Source of the DNA: Mugil cephalus
Lineage: Eukaryota > Chordata > Actinopteri > Mugiliformes > Mugilidae
NCBI RefSeq assembly: GCF_022458985.1
Contig: NC_061781.1
Coordinates: 20,981,001-21,045,000 of the forward strand
Length of the DNA: 64,000 nt
Direction of reading: 5' to 3'
Every line of letters begins with the position of its first letter. Positions within the stretch are counted from its first letter, which is position 1. A model generated the notes under the pieces. That model was given only the letters and a program-made list of their open reading frames with translations, had not been told where the DNA came from and made no database searches. Below, one piece after another: positions 23,451 through 36,493 of this stretch. A program made the position numbers and the translations under genes.

Positions 23451-24609
23451 GGTTCTATGTCTGTCTTTTATTTTGTGGAGTTCCAACACACGAACTGAAT
23501 GAATGTATTAAACAATGTATGTATGAATGTATTAAACAATGTGTTTGTCAGCTATAATATAACTGTTAATATTTGCATTCCTGACTAACTACTGTATTAG
23601 GAGTATCCAAAAAAAATCTTAAGAAAGGCATCTGGACTTCTGGATGTAGGTGGACATGTACAATCTAATCGTGATATAAAGATATAACCGATGAGATGGG
23701 ACATACCCTCCCTTCTCTAGACTATCCTCTCCTTTCCTTTACGTCACATGGGAAACAACAATTTAGCAGTTGATCTTGAAGTGATTCAAACAGTCTCGGC
23801 ATACACACATACATTCATGCACATCACACCTATTCCTGGGGCTTTGAAGGTTCTTTGCAGTGTCTTAGCTGTTCCTAGGACTGTGCTCTTCTGGACTGAG
23901 GCAGTCACTGCCTCGAGTGCTCCACTTTCTGTGATATGGCCCATTGGGTTTTGGGTACTTCTGGCCCAGTGACCACACCACAGAAGGTAACTGAAAACAA
24001 CATGACCAAGGTTCTATGGGACTTTAGCTTCTAGACTGACAGATTTTTTCATATACTTTTAATAGGGGAGCTGTAGAGTTAGTGGTTAGAGATGCAGCTT
24101 GAGGCTGAAGTTTTCTTTCACTATGACATTTGTTGTTTTCTCTCATCGCTATAGACACTGAAGGCCTGATTCATACAGTGAAGTTGTGTCTGCTACTTTA
24201 AGTCTTTCAAGCACTGATGTGCTATTAAGTGTTGATGACTCTGATGAACTGAAAGCCATTTTCATGTGAGTGTCTTGGCAAGTGGTTTCTTACCTCCAGA
24301 AGTATAGCTATCGCTTGCATGTCTCTCTGGTCTGTGAATCATTTTTTCTTTTGATATAAAATAATGTTTTATGTTGCGTATGAATTGCGTGGGTATGAAT
24401 TTCTATTCAATAAATACCTTAAACCACATCGCATCTGTACATCCCATCCTGGTGATGAACTGAAGGAAATTTCAGATGTAATCTTCTCACAATTACAAAC
24501 ATTTGTTTGCTAAATAAATAATATAATTATAATATATATTATATATTAAATATATAAATTATATATATATATATGACAACAACTACAAAGTGAAAGTAAG
24601 ATTCTGCAA
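23451..24609. other. Unassigned spacer
   Basis: AT-rich sequence with short TA runs near 24,525-24,575. No gene, transposon end or exon recognised. It lies at the centre of the inverted duplication of gene A and P1. Confidence 0.4.
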
Positions 24610-24810
24610 CTTTCTACAGAGCATGAATAAATTTACCAGGGGGCAGAGGACAAGTCTTGACGTTGTAGGGTTAAAACGTTGTCTTCTACTGAGCCTACAG
24701 TGGATATAAAGAGTCTAAGCACAGCTGTTCGCATCATTTCAGTGAGTCTAGCATTCAGCAGGTCTCTCTCTCCAGCTGTGGAGGGAAGTTTCATATTGAT
24801 GGTATAAAGA
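24610..24810 (-). pseudogene. Neck-like fragment, minus copy of an inverted pair
   Basis: On the minus strand it encodes AGERDLLNARLTEMM and the same trailing sequence as 22,010-22,265. It marks the far side of the inverted duplication that relates A to P1. Confidence 0.6.
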
Positions 24811-25000
24811 TATGATTTAGATGTTTTAGATGTTTCCTGCTTCAACACACCTAATTCAAATGAGTGGCTCGTTATAAGGCCACTGCAGAGCTTGATGATG
24901 AGCTGATCATTTGAATCAGGTGTGGGGGAAGAGGAAAACATCTAAAACATGCAGGGCAGTGTTCCCCAAGGACCAGGATTGGGAAACACTGCTCTAAATT
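24811..25000. mobile_element. Palindromic miniature element
   Basis: Imperfect inverted repeats (TTAGATGTTTCCTGCTTC against GAGGAAAACATCTAA, and ATTCAAATGA against TCATTTGAAT) end in CCCCAAGGACCAGGATTGGG. This resembles a frequent fish miniature transposon. Confidence 0.55.
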
Positions 25001-25656
25001 CCCTACAAGGCTTGTGGGAACCAAGAGCATGGCATTTGTAGGTAACCCAACAACTTGTTTACTTGACACTAATTCTAAGGTACTATTTTGTGAAATGACA
25101 GCTATTCCTTCATGCTACAGTATAGAGTAGAAAATGATTGACAGAAAATGAACTTGATGATTATTCTTCCCAACAGGAGAGTGCAAGAATTTGTCAATTA
25201 GCATCACAGCAATTGTTGGAGTCAGATGTTCATGCTATTTGTGACAAACACATTGTCTCTAACTCCATTGTGGCTGATGTAAACCAGCCAGAGAACCAAA
25301 GAGTTGACCCTTGTATCAGGCAAGTCATTCAGCAAATGGAGTCAGGAGTGAGTTCATAGCCTACCATCAGAGCTGAGCTGCCAGAACTTCCTCTTTACTC
25401 AGATACCGCTCATCATGACACATTTATGTAAGTGCACTGGAACACTGCAAGGTAAACAATGGACAGCATGGTGCAAAACGTTGCTCTAAACAGATCAGAT
25501 ACATCAACGTCATGGTGTAAATTAGCAGGTCGACGCGGGATGCCTGTTCACACTGAAGCCAACCAGAGCTGAGCTCAGCTGATAAAAGCCGATTGCCGGG
25601 TCATTTGACCGGGGTCAAATTGCCAGGTTCTTCATGCAGTGTTAAAGGGGCTAGAG

Positions 25657-25761
25657 CAGGGGTGGCCAACCAGGCAGAGACCAAGAGCCACATTTTTTAC
25701 TGTGTTGCGGCAAAGAGCCATATCATACACATGGGCACACATGAACATCACCCCATCCCTT

Positions 25762-25807
<46 letters not shown>

Positions 25808-26137
25808 TAGCTCGGCCAGATTTATTGTAAATGTCACACACCAACATGATAATGACAGAAATTGACTCCTACAGTACAAAGAGAGGCCAGTCATCTTCAT
25901 GTTTTCGTTTTGCTGTGCACCTGCCGTTTTGAGAGCGAACTTGGCGCAAATTGTTTACTCAAATGATCTTGCTTCTCTTGGGAAACTTTGAGGTATTTTC
26001 ATCCAACACACATGCACGCTGGATGAAAATACCGTATTGAACTCACGCGAAGCGAAACCTCGATATGAACGTAAGAGCCGCATGGAACCGGGCTAAGAGC
26101 CGCATGCGGCTCCGGAGCCTCGGGTTGGCCAGCCCTG
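25657..26137. mobile_element. hAT miniature element with 8-bp target duplication
   Basis: Left end CAGGGGTGGCCAACC and right end GGTTGGCCAGCCCTG are inverted repeats with one mismatch. The element is flanked by GGCTAGAG at 25649-25656 and 26138-26145, the 8-bp duplication typical of hAT. The internal sequence is non-coding and holds a CA microsatellite. It lies where the last lectin exon of P1 would be expected. Confidence 0.9.
25765..25806. repeat. (CA)n microsatellite
   Basis: About 21 CA units within the hAT miniature element. Confidence 0.95.
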
Positions 26138-26894
26138 GGCTAGAGAGTGGAAAAATAGTCCTTGGAGCCAGATTGCAGCAGCACTAAGAATATATACTGG
26201 TAATCAATAATCACTTGACTGAATATGCAGTAGCCATTCCCACTCTAAAATGAAGACTTACTGCTGAGTCAATGGAGTCCCATCAACTCATTCCCAGTTT
26301 CCTTTCACTTCTCTGTTATTCAAACTAATCCATGGGAAGTTTTTGATGCTGTTAGACAGAAACATCTGTTCAACAGGAAGAATTTTTTTTTTAGCGTTGT
26401 ACCATAACATAAATAAATAACAATGTAAATAACAATGATCAGACCAAAGACTGAGGTTAACTGAGTTTGTTTACTCTCCACACAATTAATACACTGAAAA
26501 CGTAAGGTTGCTAGGAAACCGGCATAAACTCTCTGATTGCTAAGCAACCGTAAACTCTAACTCTTAAAGGTTCTTAAAGGCACAGGCCCTCTGGATCTGG
26601 GTGAATGTCTTTACTACGCTAACTATTGTGGGTCACTACAGTACATTAAACACAATAGCAAACACACACTACCCATTCTTCAGGGCTGTCTGTCACCACC
26701 AGATCTGCTCCTTTGTCTCTACAGTCCTGTCTGCCTTCATCCCAGGAACCAGACTCTTCAGAGAGGAAATAACGGGAACAGCTGAACATTTGCCATCCTG
26801 CAGGACACACTTTATCTGGAAGAAATGACAAGCAAGAGTCATTACAAATCAAACGCTCCATGGATTTGTCAAGTTAGAGGTGCAAGTACTACTT

Positions 26895-27560
26895 TTTTGG
26901 TAACACTTTCTATGATGGTTGTATTTATAATGCCCGATCAATGCACTCATGATGTTTTATAAGGTGTCTATAAAGCATTATAATGTGATTATTACCATCT
27001 ATACATACATATAACAAGTCGTTATAACCAACTTCATGATGCATTGTGACAACTGGTTATGAATGATTATAATTTTAATCTGAATAGTGCATTATAAATA
27101 TGTCAATATCTGTCCAGTCACTTGTTAGTTTTATGATGCATCATAACTACTTTGCTTTGCTCAATGTGTGTAGTGATGCATAATGAGTTTTGACTTCTAC
27201 TATAGTCCTTTATATCTGTAGCTATAAGTATATGTAATAAAGTTATAATAATGTATACATCTCCCTACAGCACACACGTATAAACAGCTATGCAATATCA
27301 TAAGTGCTATTTGTCAGCTCTAAGTAAAGTGACAAGAATATGACACTATTATTAACAGATATTAGTTACTATGAGTAATCAAAAGGTGCAATGAACTAAG
27401 TCCTGAGTCTGGCATCTTTACCCCATATGCACAATATTATAAATGACTATGTTAATATCATAGGTGGTATTTGTCAGCTTTATGTAAAGTAGAGCAAATG
27501 AGGTGTTGTAGATATAAGATTATAAACAAATATGAGGCACAATGAAATGAGAGCCTGGAC
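26895..27560. repeat. Dispersed repeat starting TTGGTAACACTTTCTATG
   Basis: Opens with a motif typical of a common fish repeat. Its interior is rich in ATTATAA and CATTATAA words. No coding capacity, and ends not resolved. Confidence 0.4.
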
Positions 27561-28289
27561 AGTAAAGACAAAAGGAATGCATTTAGTTCACTTTATTTTC
27601 ATTTAAACCAACACACATAATCAGAATGATGCTCTGAGCACATTACACAAACACATGAAACACGTGAAACAGGCCACAAAAGTGGCACAGCGTGGTCTTA
27701 GAGATGTGGCTCTTAAAAGTGCCTTTGGGTTGGTGAGGTGATTCAGGGTCAGAGGTCAGGGGATGGTTTGACAGCAACTACAAGAAGAAAAGAGGGAAAT
27801 CTTTAGTGCTCTAGCTAAGTTTGTTTTTATGCAGAAAGGTTTGATTGAAAACACATAAACAGATCACGTTTTTTTGTTTAAAGCAGCGTAATGAGACATT
27901 GTGTTACCGCATATCATGCAGGCAGCGCAGATTACCCGTAGGTGGCTTAAGCTAGCTAGACAAAAGTTACAAGACACGGCTAGTTTTCCCTCACAAGTGA
28001 GATCGTTTTCATCTTCTTGCGTTTAATGATTGAAACCATTCGAAATCATTGCTTTCGTACGTAAACCATGTGCTTCGTGTAAGCAAAGTAAGGCATTAGT
28101 TCCCAAAACACTAGCAGGACAGAGACACATCCTACCTGTCCTGGAGAGGGCTCAGCAGAGAAAGGGCAGAAAAGCCGCTTTACGACTAGTACATACAGTC
28201 AATGCTTTACGTCAGTGGGTGGAGCTGGGGACGGAGGTGGGTGGGTGGGGTCAGAGGTCAGGGGTCATGGACTGAGGAATGACATTTCT
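27561..28289. other. Unassigned spacer
   Basis: Contains a G-rich run at 28,215-28,262 and a weak 81-codon frame that resembles no known protein. Nothing else recognised. Confidence 0.4.
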
Positions 28290-28739
28290 ACAATAATAAT
28301 AATATTAATAAAAATGATAGTTTAGTCAGGTTGGTGTTCAGCAGGTCTCTCTCTTCAATCATGGAGGAGAGTTTGTCATTGCCGGTCTGTAGGAGCTCAG
28401 TCAAGTTGTCTTTGATGGCAGAGAGCTCTGCAACTGAATCATTTAACTTATGGTCTGAAATAAATAAACATACATGTTTCAGAAACACAAAAGACTTCAT
28501 GGATTCAAAACTGAACATTTTCAAACCTATAAGACATGTTTTATGTGAAATGAACATCAAAAAAGAGACATTATAAACTAACAAGTCCATGGGTTTTTAA
28601 ATGTTGCAATGATGTGACCAGGGGTTGACATTAACTTTTGTGACTAAACAATAAATAAGAGTTTAAAAAATATGAAAAAGATATATTACAAACAAACAAG
28701 GCAGAACAGAGAGGGACCGTCTTTATACCAGTCATTATC

Positions 28740-29329
28740 AAGCTTCGCCCTGTAGCCCTGATAACAATAATGCATTGATTTTATATTGCAGTTTTCCATT
28801 TATGGAGTGATTGGAGTGAGACAATCATCATCAACGCTATCAGGTAAGATAATACATCATCAGTTTCAGTTTTTCTTGAATTTTATGGGAAAATGTCTTC
28901 TGCCTAAAACTCCACGTGTTATCGCATACAAATCACTGCCAGTAGATTACTATGGTTGAGCGCGATTAAAAGAAAGAAAGAAATAATAATAATAATAATA
29001 ATAAAAATAATAATAATGCATAAATCACGTTTAAGTTAATCATTATTTGTGGGATTCTTGTTACAGGCTAATGCTAATGTTAACCGCATTGGGGGCGTTA
29101 ACATTTGAGGTGTTATATACAGGTTCAGAGTTTAGAGTAAGAAGTTCGGAGTTAATACTTAAACATTTATATCTAGAGGTTTGATTTAGTGACACTTCTC
29201 TTTTACACTCAGTTTTGACAACAACTATTTATCAACTGAGAGTTAATTATAATGGATTAACTCTACCCAGAGTATAATTAACTCTACTAGTGTATATCTA
29301 GTTTAACACCAAGAATTCAACTCTTCTCA
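28740..29329. other. Spacer with AAT microsatellite
   Basis: Holds an AAT run at 28,983-29,016 and a block of GAGTTAA and TTAACTC words at 29,150-29,300. No gene seen. Confidence 0.4.
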
Positions 29330-30790
29330 ATTTGCTGTGTACCTTTACTTCATTACCTGGAATCTGGAATGAACTAAACAACATTATTAGAGATGGTGCT
29401 AAACAAAACAAGTTACCTAAACATGTTGTTATAAGTGATATTGAAAATTATAATATGGAAGAGGTGGCAAGCAGTTTTAATCAGTTCTTTGCAGATGTTG
29501 GTGATGTCCTGATCTAGCAAAAACAAACAAACAAACAAAAACATTCTAAATCCAGGGTCAGATGGAGTCTATATGGTTAAATTAATAGAAATGAATTGAC
29601 ACTCAATGTTTCTGAAAGCAGTGGAGGAAGATGAAATGATCTCCACAGTAAAGAAAAAGTGCAAAAATAAAACATCTACAGACTACAATGGCATTGAAAT
29701 GTCATTAATTAAATGGGTCATCGAGGGGATAGTGAAGCCATTAGCACACATCTGCAATTTTTTGTTTAAAACTGGTACATTTCCAAACCAGATGAAAATT
29801 GCTTAAGTCATTCTGCTATACAAAACTGAGAGCATGCACAACAATACCACAACTCTCAAAAAATATTGGAAAAGCTTTTTAACAACAGAATGGATGCATT
29901 TTTGGAAGAAATAAAATATTTTCTGAAAGGCAGTATGGGTTAAGGGTTAATAGATCAACATCAACATTACAAGCAATAATGAAATCAATTGAGGAAATCA
30001 CAGATGCAACATACAACAAAACACATGCAATAGTATTTATTCATCGATTTCAAAAAAGCGTTTAATGCAATAACATAACATAACATACTGTTCAATAAAC
30101 TGGAAAAAATATGGAAAATGGGGGCCGGTATTAAACTGGGTTAAAGAGTTATTTGAAAGAACAGTAACAGTTTGTAATGTTGGGTCATCACTGCCCTGGA
30201 TATTAAGTATGTGACATTGGTTGTGGCGCCCCCCAGGGGTCAGTATTAGGCCAGTCAAGACAGAAAACAGAAGCAGAACAGAAGACAAAAGCAAAAAATG
30301 AAAACAAAGACTTTATAGTAATGACATGTGCAAAGTGGTTAAAATTTGTCCATTTTGCAGATGACACAAATATTTTTGGTTCAGGAAGAAACATGAAAAA
30401 TTAAAAAATATGGTTTGACTGGAATACATTATCATTAAATTTAAGAATAAGTTCATGTTATTTGGCAAAGGCACAGTAAACACAAAGGTGTGAATAGAAA
30501 TTGATGGGTTGAAATGGAAAGAGTACAACTAATTTCTAGGGGTTATAGAAGATGGCAGGCTAAGTTGGAAACCAAACATCAACACAGCAATAAGGACAAT
30601 TCATGAGGTCAATTAGTTGGAACACACTAATGCACTTTTTATACAATCAAAACTCCTGAAATTCACTGACATCGTATCTTATCAAACAGCAATTATCATG
30701 TATAAGGTGAAAAACAGACAACTACCAGAAAACAATCAAAAATATTTAGATTACGCATTGTTTCTAATTGAGAATTACGCACAGATGTCC
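29330..30790 (+). mobile_element. LINE reverse-transcriptase fragment, copy 1
   Basis: Plus-strand frames recall a LINE ORF2: WNELNNIIRDGAKQNK and EVASSFNQFFADVGD, then MSLIKWVIEGIVKP, FIHRFQKSV (from FxDFxKAF), CGAPQGSVLGQ and FVHFADDTN. Several frameshifts and stops separate them. Copies 2 (40,092-40,985) and 3 (50,426-51,300) carry the same fragment in the other duplicated units. Clade not resolved. Confidence 0.75.
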
Positions 30791-31620
30791 AGCTCCAATA
30801 CGCACTGATCCATCTGCCGGTAAACCAAACTATTTAGGGGGCTAGGGAATGCATCATGCCAATTACCACTTTGCTGCAGCTTGCTCACAGACTCGGGCAT
30901 GTTGTATATCACTGTTTAGAGCAGATCATTGGCTACACAAAACGCTGTCATTCGCTAAGTTGGCTGCAATTGTTTCAGTATGTGGATGAAAGAAGGGGGA
31001 AGGGGCTTCTTTCCAGTGCTGACTCTTATTGGCTTCTGAAGGCTGGTGACGGGACAAAGAAGCTCCGAAATGGTTCAATGAGGTGTCAATCAAAAGGTCA
31101 GAGTTCAGCTGCGATTTTTAAAAGTTAAACACCAGTAAAATTTAAGTGTATTTTTTTTGATAAAATGCGTAGATTGTGGCATATCTCCTTCTTCTTCCAA
31201 GACACTGAAACAGCTTTTCGTGGATTTTTATGGAACTAAAAGTCTTTTTGGACTGAAATTATGACTGAAATGGACAGTTTGAACCATTATCGATACAAAA
31301 GGAGTGTTTTGACCTGGATAATATTGATTATTGGATTGGTATGAGGCTTTTCTGGTGAGTTTATGCTTGTTTCTTGTTTTTATTGTTTTGAGCAAAATGT
31401 GTTGGTTATGTTGGCTGTGTTGGTTGAATCCTCTAATGGCTTATATGAATGAAATCAGAAGAAAATGAGCTTTCCAACGACCTATTACATACAGGATTTA
31501 CCCCAACACAACTCGTTTAGAGATCTCTGATTTGTTCAAAAAACTGCTGCTATCCCATACAGGCCCCAGCTGAAAACTGATGCCATGTTAAAATAACCAG
31601 AGGTTCCCTGATACCATTAT
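30775..31620. repeat. Duplicated spacer, copy 1
   Basis: Starts AATTACGCACAGATGTCCAG and runs to the 3' side of lectin B. It recurs at 41,570-42,360 and partly at 51,610-52,000. It keeps short open stretches (for example around SGEFMLVSCFYCFEQ) in more than one copy, but no intact gene. Confidence 0.7.
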
Positions 31621-31865
31621 GCTATAGTTTGAAATGGATCAGGACAGGAAAACTTGTCATAAGTCAAGACAACTGTCTGATACTGAATACAAACAATGCA
31701 ATGAATGCTTACATGAGTTTTGAACTCAGTTATTATACATGTGTGTAGATATTGGAGCAAAGTGATGTGATATTTACATATTTTAATCACATGCCATTCA
31801 TATTGATTAAAAAAAAAAAAACTCATTTAGATGCAGTATATAAACTTTAAATGTGCCCAGTAGAG

Positions 31866-33875
31866 TTATGGTATCTTTTCACAGACCCATGGCAGAGATG
31901 ACGCACATGAAATATCATTCCAAGAAGTGAGGTCATGAATTCTGATATGAGCACAGTCTTCTTCACCATACTTTGGGACTCCACCTCCGTTATCAGGTTG
32001 ATTTGTATCCCAGTAGCTGGAAGGTGAGTGAACAACAAAATCACTCCACTGTTAATCTTTGACAAACTAATCTTCTAGAAACAGTGTAAACAGTCAATCA
32101 CAACCATCAGGGTGAAATTCTCATTGAAAAGTTCCTCTGCCCCACATACCCAAAGTCTCCATTGTCCAGCTACAATGTTATTTTTCCTTGGTTCTATCTA
32201 CGATTGAGAGAAATATCCTTGAGAAGCCGAATAAAAGATAAAAACAACAGACTTACTTCAGAGTCAGTGGAGTCCCATCAACCCATTTCCAGATTCCTTC
32301 ATTGTCTCTGTCATTCAAACCAATCCAAGTTTGTCCCTTGGTGAAGTCCTCGAGGAACCTCTGTTCAAAAGGAAGAAAAACATGTTTACTTTTAAACCAC
32401 AATCTACACTACCCGGTCAGAAAAACAAGTCGCTACATGAAATTAACCAAGCAAAGAGATAAGAGCATCATATTGGATAATTACTGAATGGGTGATTATC
32501 TTTCAACTGGCAACATGTTATTTAACTCCAACTGATGCAATGAGTAGCTTGTTAATCTGTTTAAGAAGGGTCAAATCATTAGCATGCATCAAGCAGAGAA
32601 AACATCTAAGGAGATTGAACCATAAACTACTCAAATTAGGTTAAAACTCTCCAATGCATTATGAAATACTGGAAGAATAGTGGGGAACCATCATCATCTA
32701 GGAAGAAATTTGGTCAAAAATATACCCTGATTGATCATGATGGTCATGGTGATCACTTACACATTTGGTGAAATCAAATTGAAGAAAAACAGTAGAACCC
32801 AATAAATAGTGAAAGTAAGAGCATTTCCATTTGTACAATGTGAAGGGAACTCAAGACACTAGGACTGAACAACTGTGTAGTCTTAAAAAAGTGAGGCTAA
32901 CAAGGCAAAAAGCTTCAAGTTGCTAGGTAGCATAAAGATTGGACTCTGGAGCAATGGAAGAAGATCATGTGGTCTGATGAGTCCAGATTTACCCTGTTCC
33001 AGGGGTTCCAGGGAATCAGGGTAAGAAGAGAGGTAGATGAAGTGATGACCCCATCATGTCTAGTGTCTACTGTACAAGCCTGTGGGTCAGTGCTATGATC
33101 TGGGGTTGCTGCAGTTGCTCAAGGTCCAGGTTCAGCAACATTATATGTTCAAAGAATGAGGTCAACTGACTACCTGAATATACTGAATGACCTGGTTATG
33201 ACATCAATGGATTTTTTTCCCCCCTGATGCCATGGACATATTCCAAGATGACATTGCCAGGATTCATCTGGCTCAAGTTATGAAAGAGTGGTTCAGGGAG
33301 CATGGATGAATTAGCCACCACAGAGCCCAGACCTGGACCCCATAGAGAATCTTTGCGATGTACTGGAGAAGGCTTTGAACAGTGGTCAGACTCCCCCATC
33401 ATCAGTACAAGATCTTGGTGAAAAAAGAATGCAACACTGGATGAAAATAAATCTTGCAACATTGCAGAAGCTTTTCATAGAAAGAATGATGCTAAAGTCC
33501 AAAGAAATATTAGAGTGTGTGACCCTTTTTTTGGCCAGGCAGTGTAGAATGTAATTCCGATACAATCATAAAATATTTATAATGACATTTTATTTACATG
33601 GAAAATGTGTTAAATATGGTACTCTATGTCTGTAGTCAGACAGGCTTATAGTTATTCAGTACCTGTTCTTCAGGGCTGTCTATCACCACCAGATCTGCTG
33701 CTTTGTTTCTACAGTCTTTACTGCCTTTATCCCAGGAACCAGACTTTCCAGAGAGGAAATAACAGGAACAACTGAACATTTGCCATCCTTCACGACACAC
33801 TTTATCTGGAAGAAATGTCAAACACCAGTCATTACAAATCAAACACAAGATTTGTCAAGTTAGAGGTGCAAGTAC

Positions 33876-33916
<41 letters not shown>

Positions 33917-35507
33917 TAATAAATGACCATTTGAAAACAATCCTGATTTGCTAAGCGGTCGCTGGATAGTATTTAGTATCTTTTTATTTTTTAAGCTTTT
34001 CACATAATTAACCAATTGTTAGTTATATGTTCAGTAACATCAATAAAATAGTGGCATTATGGAGTTTGCCTCATCACGGAGGTGAATTACTTTGTTCCAT
34101 TTATTTTTTATTCATTTGCAGTTTTAAAACCAGTGCACAGACTACCCAAGTCTAACCTCCTGCCACCAAATGTTAACAAGGATCTTTTTACATGCTGGAT
34201 GGATTAACCACTGAGTATTTTGGTAAAACATGTTCGTCGATAAACAACAAGTAAATTTTAACAAGTTCAAAGACTCACTCGGTTCAAACAAACACTGAAG
34301 TTTAGTCAGGTTGGCGTTCAGTAGGTCTCTCTCTTCAATAATTTTTTTCAGGTTTGCGTTCAGCAGGTCTCTCTCTTCAGTCATTTTACTAAGGTTGGCG
34401 TTAAGCAGGTTTCTCTCTTCAGTCATGGAGGAGAGTTTGTTGTTGCCGGTCTGTAAGAGCTCAGTCAAGTTGTCTTTGATGACGGAGAGCTCTGCAGCTG
34501 AATCATTTAACTTATGGTCTGAAATAAATAAACATATATGTTTCAGAAACACAAAAGACTTCATAGATTCAAAACTGAACATTTTCAAACCTATAAGACA
34601 TGTTTTATGTGAAATAAACATCAAAAAAGAGACATTATAAACTAACAAGGTTTAAATGTTGCATTGATGTGTCCAGGGTTTGACATCAACTTTTTTGACT
34701 AAACAATAAAGAAGAGTTTAAAAAATATGAAAAAGACATACTACAAACAAACAAGGCAGAACAGAGAGGGACTGTCTTTATACAGGTCATTATCAAGTAT
34801 TCAGCTCCAGTAAGGTTCTGCGTAGGCCTAAAGCTCCTTTTATATGAAAATATGCAGTCTACTATAACGAAAGGCGTAGTTTCTTATTACATTAAAAGCT
34901 CACTTAGAACACAGCTTACAACTAAATTATTCAATAATATGACACAAAATAATGATTCAAATCCTGTTTCCAAAAGCGTTCATTTACTCCCTAACCCCTA
35001 CTCTATATGTAGGGTTTCACTTTGTAGGACATTATACATGAAGCATTCATCCGTTTGTTTTTTTTTTTGTTTTGTTTTGTTTTGTTTTTTTAACTGAACA
35101 GACTGAGAGTTTGGAAGCATTTTCTTTGAACTAGTTTAGTAAATGTAGAGTCACCACATGATACCTGTGTATGTCTCTATAGAAAAGAGTTAAAACATTA
35201 TTAGAGATGAGTGTTAGAGAGTTAACTAAAAACAACAGACTCACAGAAGACACCAATGATGATGAGTCCAACCAACAGGAAAACACTGAGCAGACCCAGA
35301 AAGATGGTAACACCTAAATATGAACTCTTCTCAGAGCTCGTTGGACCTGAACAGAGAAAACACCAGTGAAACCAATAACATCTACAACAGTGATAATAAA
35401 AAAAACATCACATAACTCTCTATAAATGTATCCTTACCTGTGTGATCTGTTGAAGGTTTTGGATTGAAGGATTTGACTTGTTCAACATTTTCATAAATTT
35501 CCTCCAT
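31866..35507 (-). CDS. C-type lectin receptor B (CD209/KLR-like), intact
   Basis: Minus exons: 35507-35438, 35346-35245, 34518-34279, 33805-33663, 32360-32257, 32016-31866; in phase, 269 residues. The tail (YENV near the N-terminus) and the membrane segment ([20 protein letters not shown] onward) precede a neck. The neck carries three 14-residue repeats of the type [12 protein letters not shown] (about 34,302-34,427). The lectin domain has [37 protein letters not shown] and WNDISC. QPD with the WND motif and the glutamate of GEEDC is the calcium-site pattern of galactose/GalNAc-type C-type lectins. The final 151-base exon ends in WVCEKIP and a stop. The intron between the first and second lectin exons holds a Tc1 element of 1,138 bases. 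B is the family member with the longest neck. Ligand unknown. Confidence 0.87.
32407..33544 (+). mobile_element. Tc1-like transposon in lectin B intron
   Basis: Flanked by TA on both sides. The ends are CACTACCCGGTCAGAAAAA at the left and TTTTTGGCCAGGCAGTG at the right. The transposase remnants read on the plus strand: [19 protein letters not shown], then YLNILNDLV; stops break the frame. This is the longest of three copies at the same site in B, C and D. Confidence 0.85.
33880..33914. repeat. Poly(T) tract
   Basis: About 34 consecutive T, in the lectin B intron beside the first lectin exon. Confidence 0.9.
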
Positions 35508-35700
35508 TGTTTGCAAGGATGCAGATTATTTCCTAGATGAGCTCTGTTCTCTTATGTGCAAAATGCACCGTTGTACATGTAATGTGTGATACTGTGGGTT
35601 TCACTTCATTTATCTTGTCATTTTTGATGGACCTGTTAGGAAGTCACATGTCTTAGATGTGATGAATGTAGCTTCCTGAACAACCAAGTTCCCCTTAAAT
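35508..35700 (-). promoter_or_regulatory. Lectin B upstream region
   Basis: GGAAGTCACATG at 35639-35650 lies 131 bases before the ATG. The region also shares AACTTAAACCCACAGT-like sequence, on the minus strand, with the upstream region of E. It is the B/E promoter type; A and D have another. Function inferred. Confidence 0.55.
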
Positions 35701-35819
35701 CGAACAGTTCTTCAATATTTCTTCTTACCTTAAATAGGCAAACCTTCTGTATCTGTTATGTTACCTGGTCTGGTCTAGGTGGGTGGTACATGTCTAAGCA
35801 TCAAATAAGTAGGATACAG

Positions 35820-36493
35820 TTGAAAATCACAGAACCTTATGAAAATCAGACTCAGACCGATGGTGAGAGGACCAGAAAATAGTAAAACATTCAGCAGGCC
35901 CAGAAAGACCGTAGCACCCAAATAGAAACTTGGATTGAAGCAGAGAAACATATAAAGGTAAATAGTCTCGACTCATACCACTGGCTTCACTGGCAGTGAG
36001 CTCTGCAGCAGGACAAACTGATAAAGTGCATGTATGTAGAGTGTCAAAGTTATTTTTTACACCTCTGAAGAGGTGACATGTTTCCCAGCTGAATAAAGTC
36101 TGTACAAATATAGTCCAACACTCTATAAAGGCAGTGACCTAAACAGGGACAAATGAGTAATGACTAAATTCACACTATGAATTCTTAGAACAGACAGAGA
36201 CAATGCATATCTCTCGCCTTCAAACAAGTATATGAAACTCCCCCATGTGTGATTCAGTTCAAGTCCTCTCTTCTTGTTTCTTGAGAAACATTTCAACTGT
36301 GGACGTCCTTTACTGAACTGAACAACTGTCACCATGTCACCCTCAATTTTTGTGAAGCTGCAAATAATTTTTCAGATGATAACTGAATTGCTGTATTTCT
36401 CAGCTTCATTTCCAAATGACTGTTGTTTTGGGACCTACCATGACCCTCCCTACCCTGACATGGCCTGCCTCTCTCATTGTCCCTTAGACTGTA
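35820..36493. repeat. Segmental duplication, copy 1
   Basis: Matches 38,460-39,083 base by base over long stretches, including GAGAAACATTTCAACTGTGG. It ends where a Tc1 element has inserted after CCCTTAGACTGTA. Confidence 0.7.
35840..35965 (-). pseudogene. Isolated transmembrane pseudoexon
   Basis: On the minus strand it resembles the lectin transmembrane exon (TTTCTATTTGGGTGCTACGG, GTCTTTCTGGGCCTGCTGAA). The donor side reads TCTGAGTC and lacks the GT donor. It is part of a block duplicated at 38,460-39,080. Confidence 0.65.

Larger units (their letters stand above)
26262..28454 (-). pseudogene. Lectin pseudogene P1, inverted copy of A
   Basis: Three recognisable exons in minus order: a neck exon from 28454, cut off near 28,320 by an AAT microsatellite; a lectin exon 26815-26673 (143 bases, intact, VCPAGW to SPEEW); and a second lectin exon 26365-26262 (104 bases). 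In the latter the tryptophan of the WKWVDGT motif is replaced by a TGA stop (26288-26290). The introns around the lectin exons match gene A, not B-D (GTAGTGTGTGTTTGCTATTG after the donor). There is no cytoplasmic, transmembrane or final lectin exon. The sequence upstream of the neck exon (28,600-28,735) matches gene B's intron. P1 is a non-functional relic of an inverted duplication. Confidence 0.8.

Noticed and set aside
25138-25362. 73-codon plus-strand frame
   Set aside because: No recognisable family, no promoter or poly(A) context, and too short to separate from chance.
30856-31128. 90-codon frame also present at 41,681
   Set aside because: Kept only because the spacer is duplicated; the two copies have different start regions and no known homology.
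34311-34640. Open frame on the strand opposite the lectin B neck (similar ones at 28,331, 44,926 and 54,500)
   Set aside because: It recurs only because the antisense of the neck's repeated codons lacks stops; no splice sites or start context support it.
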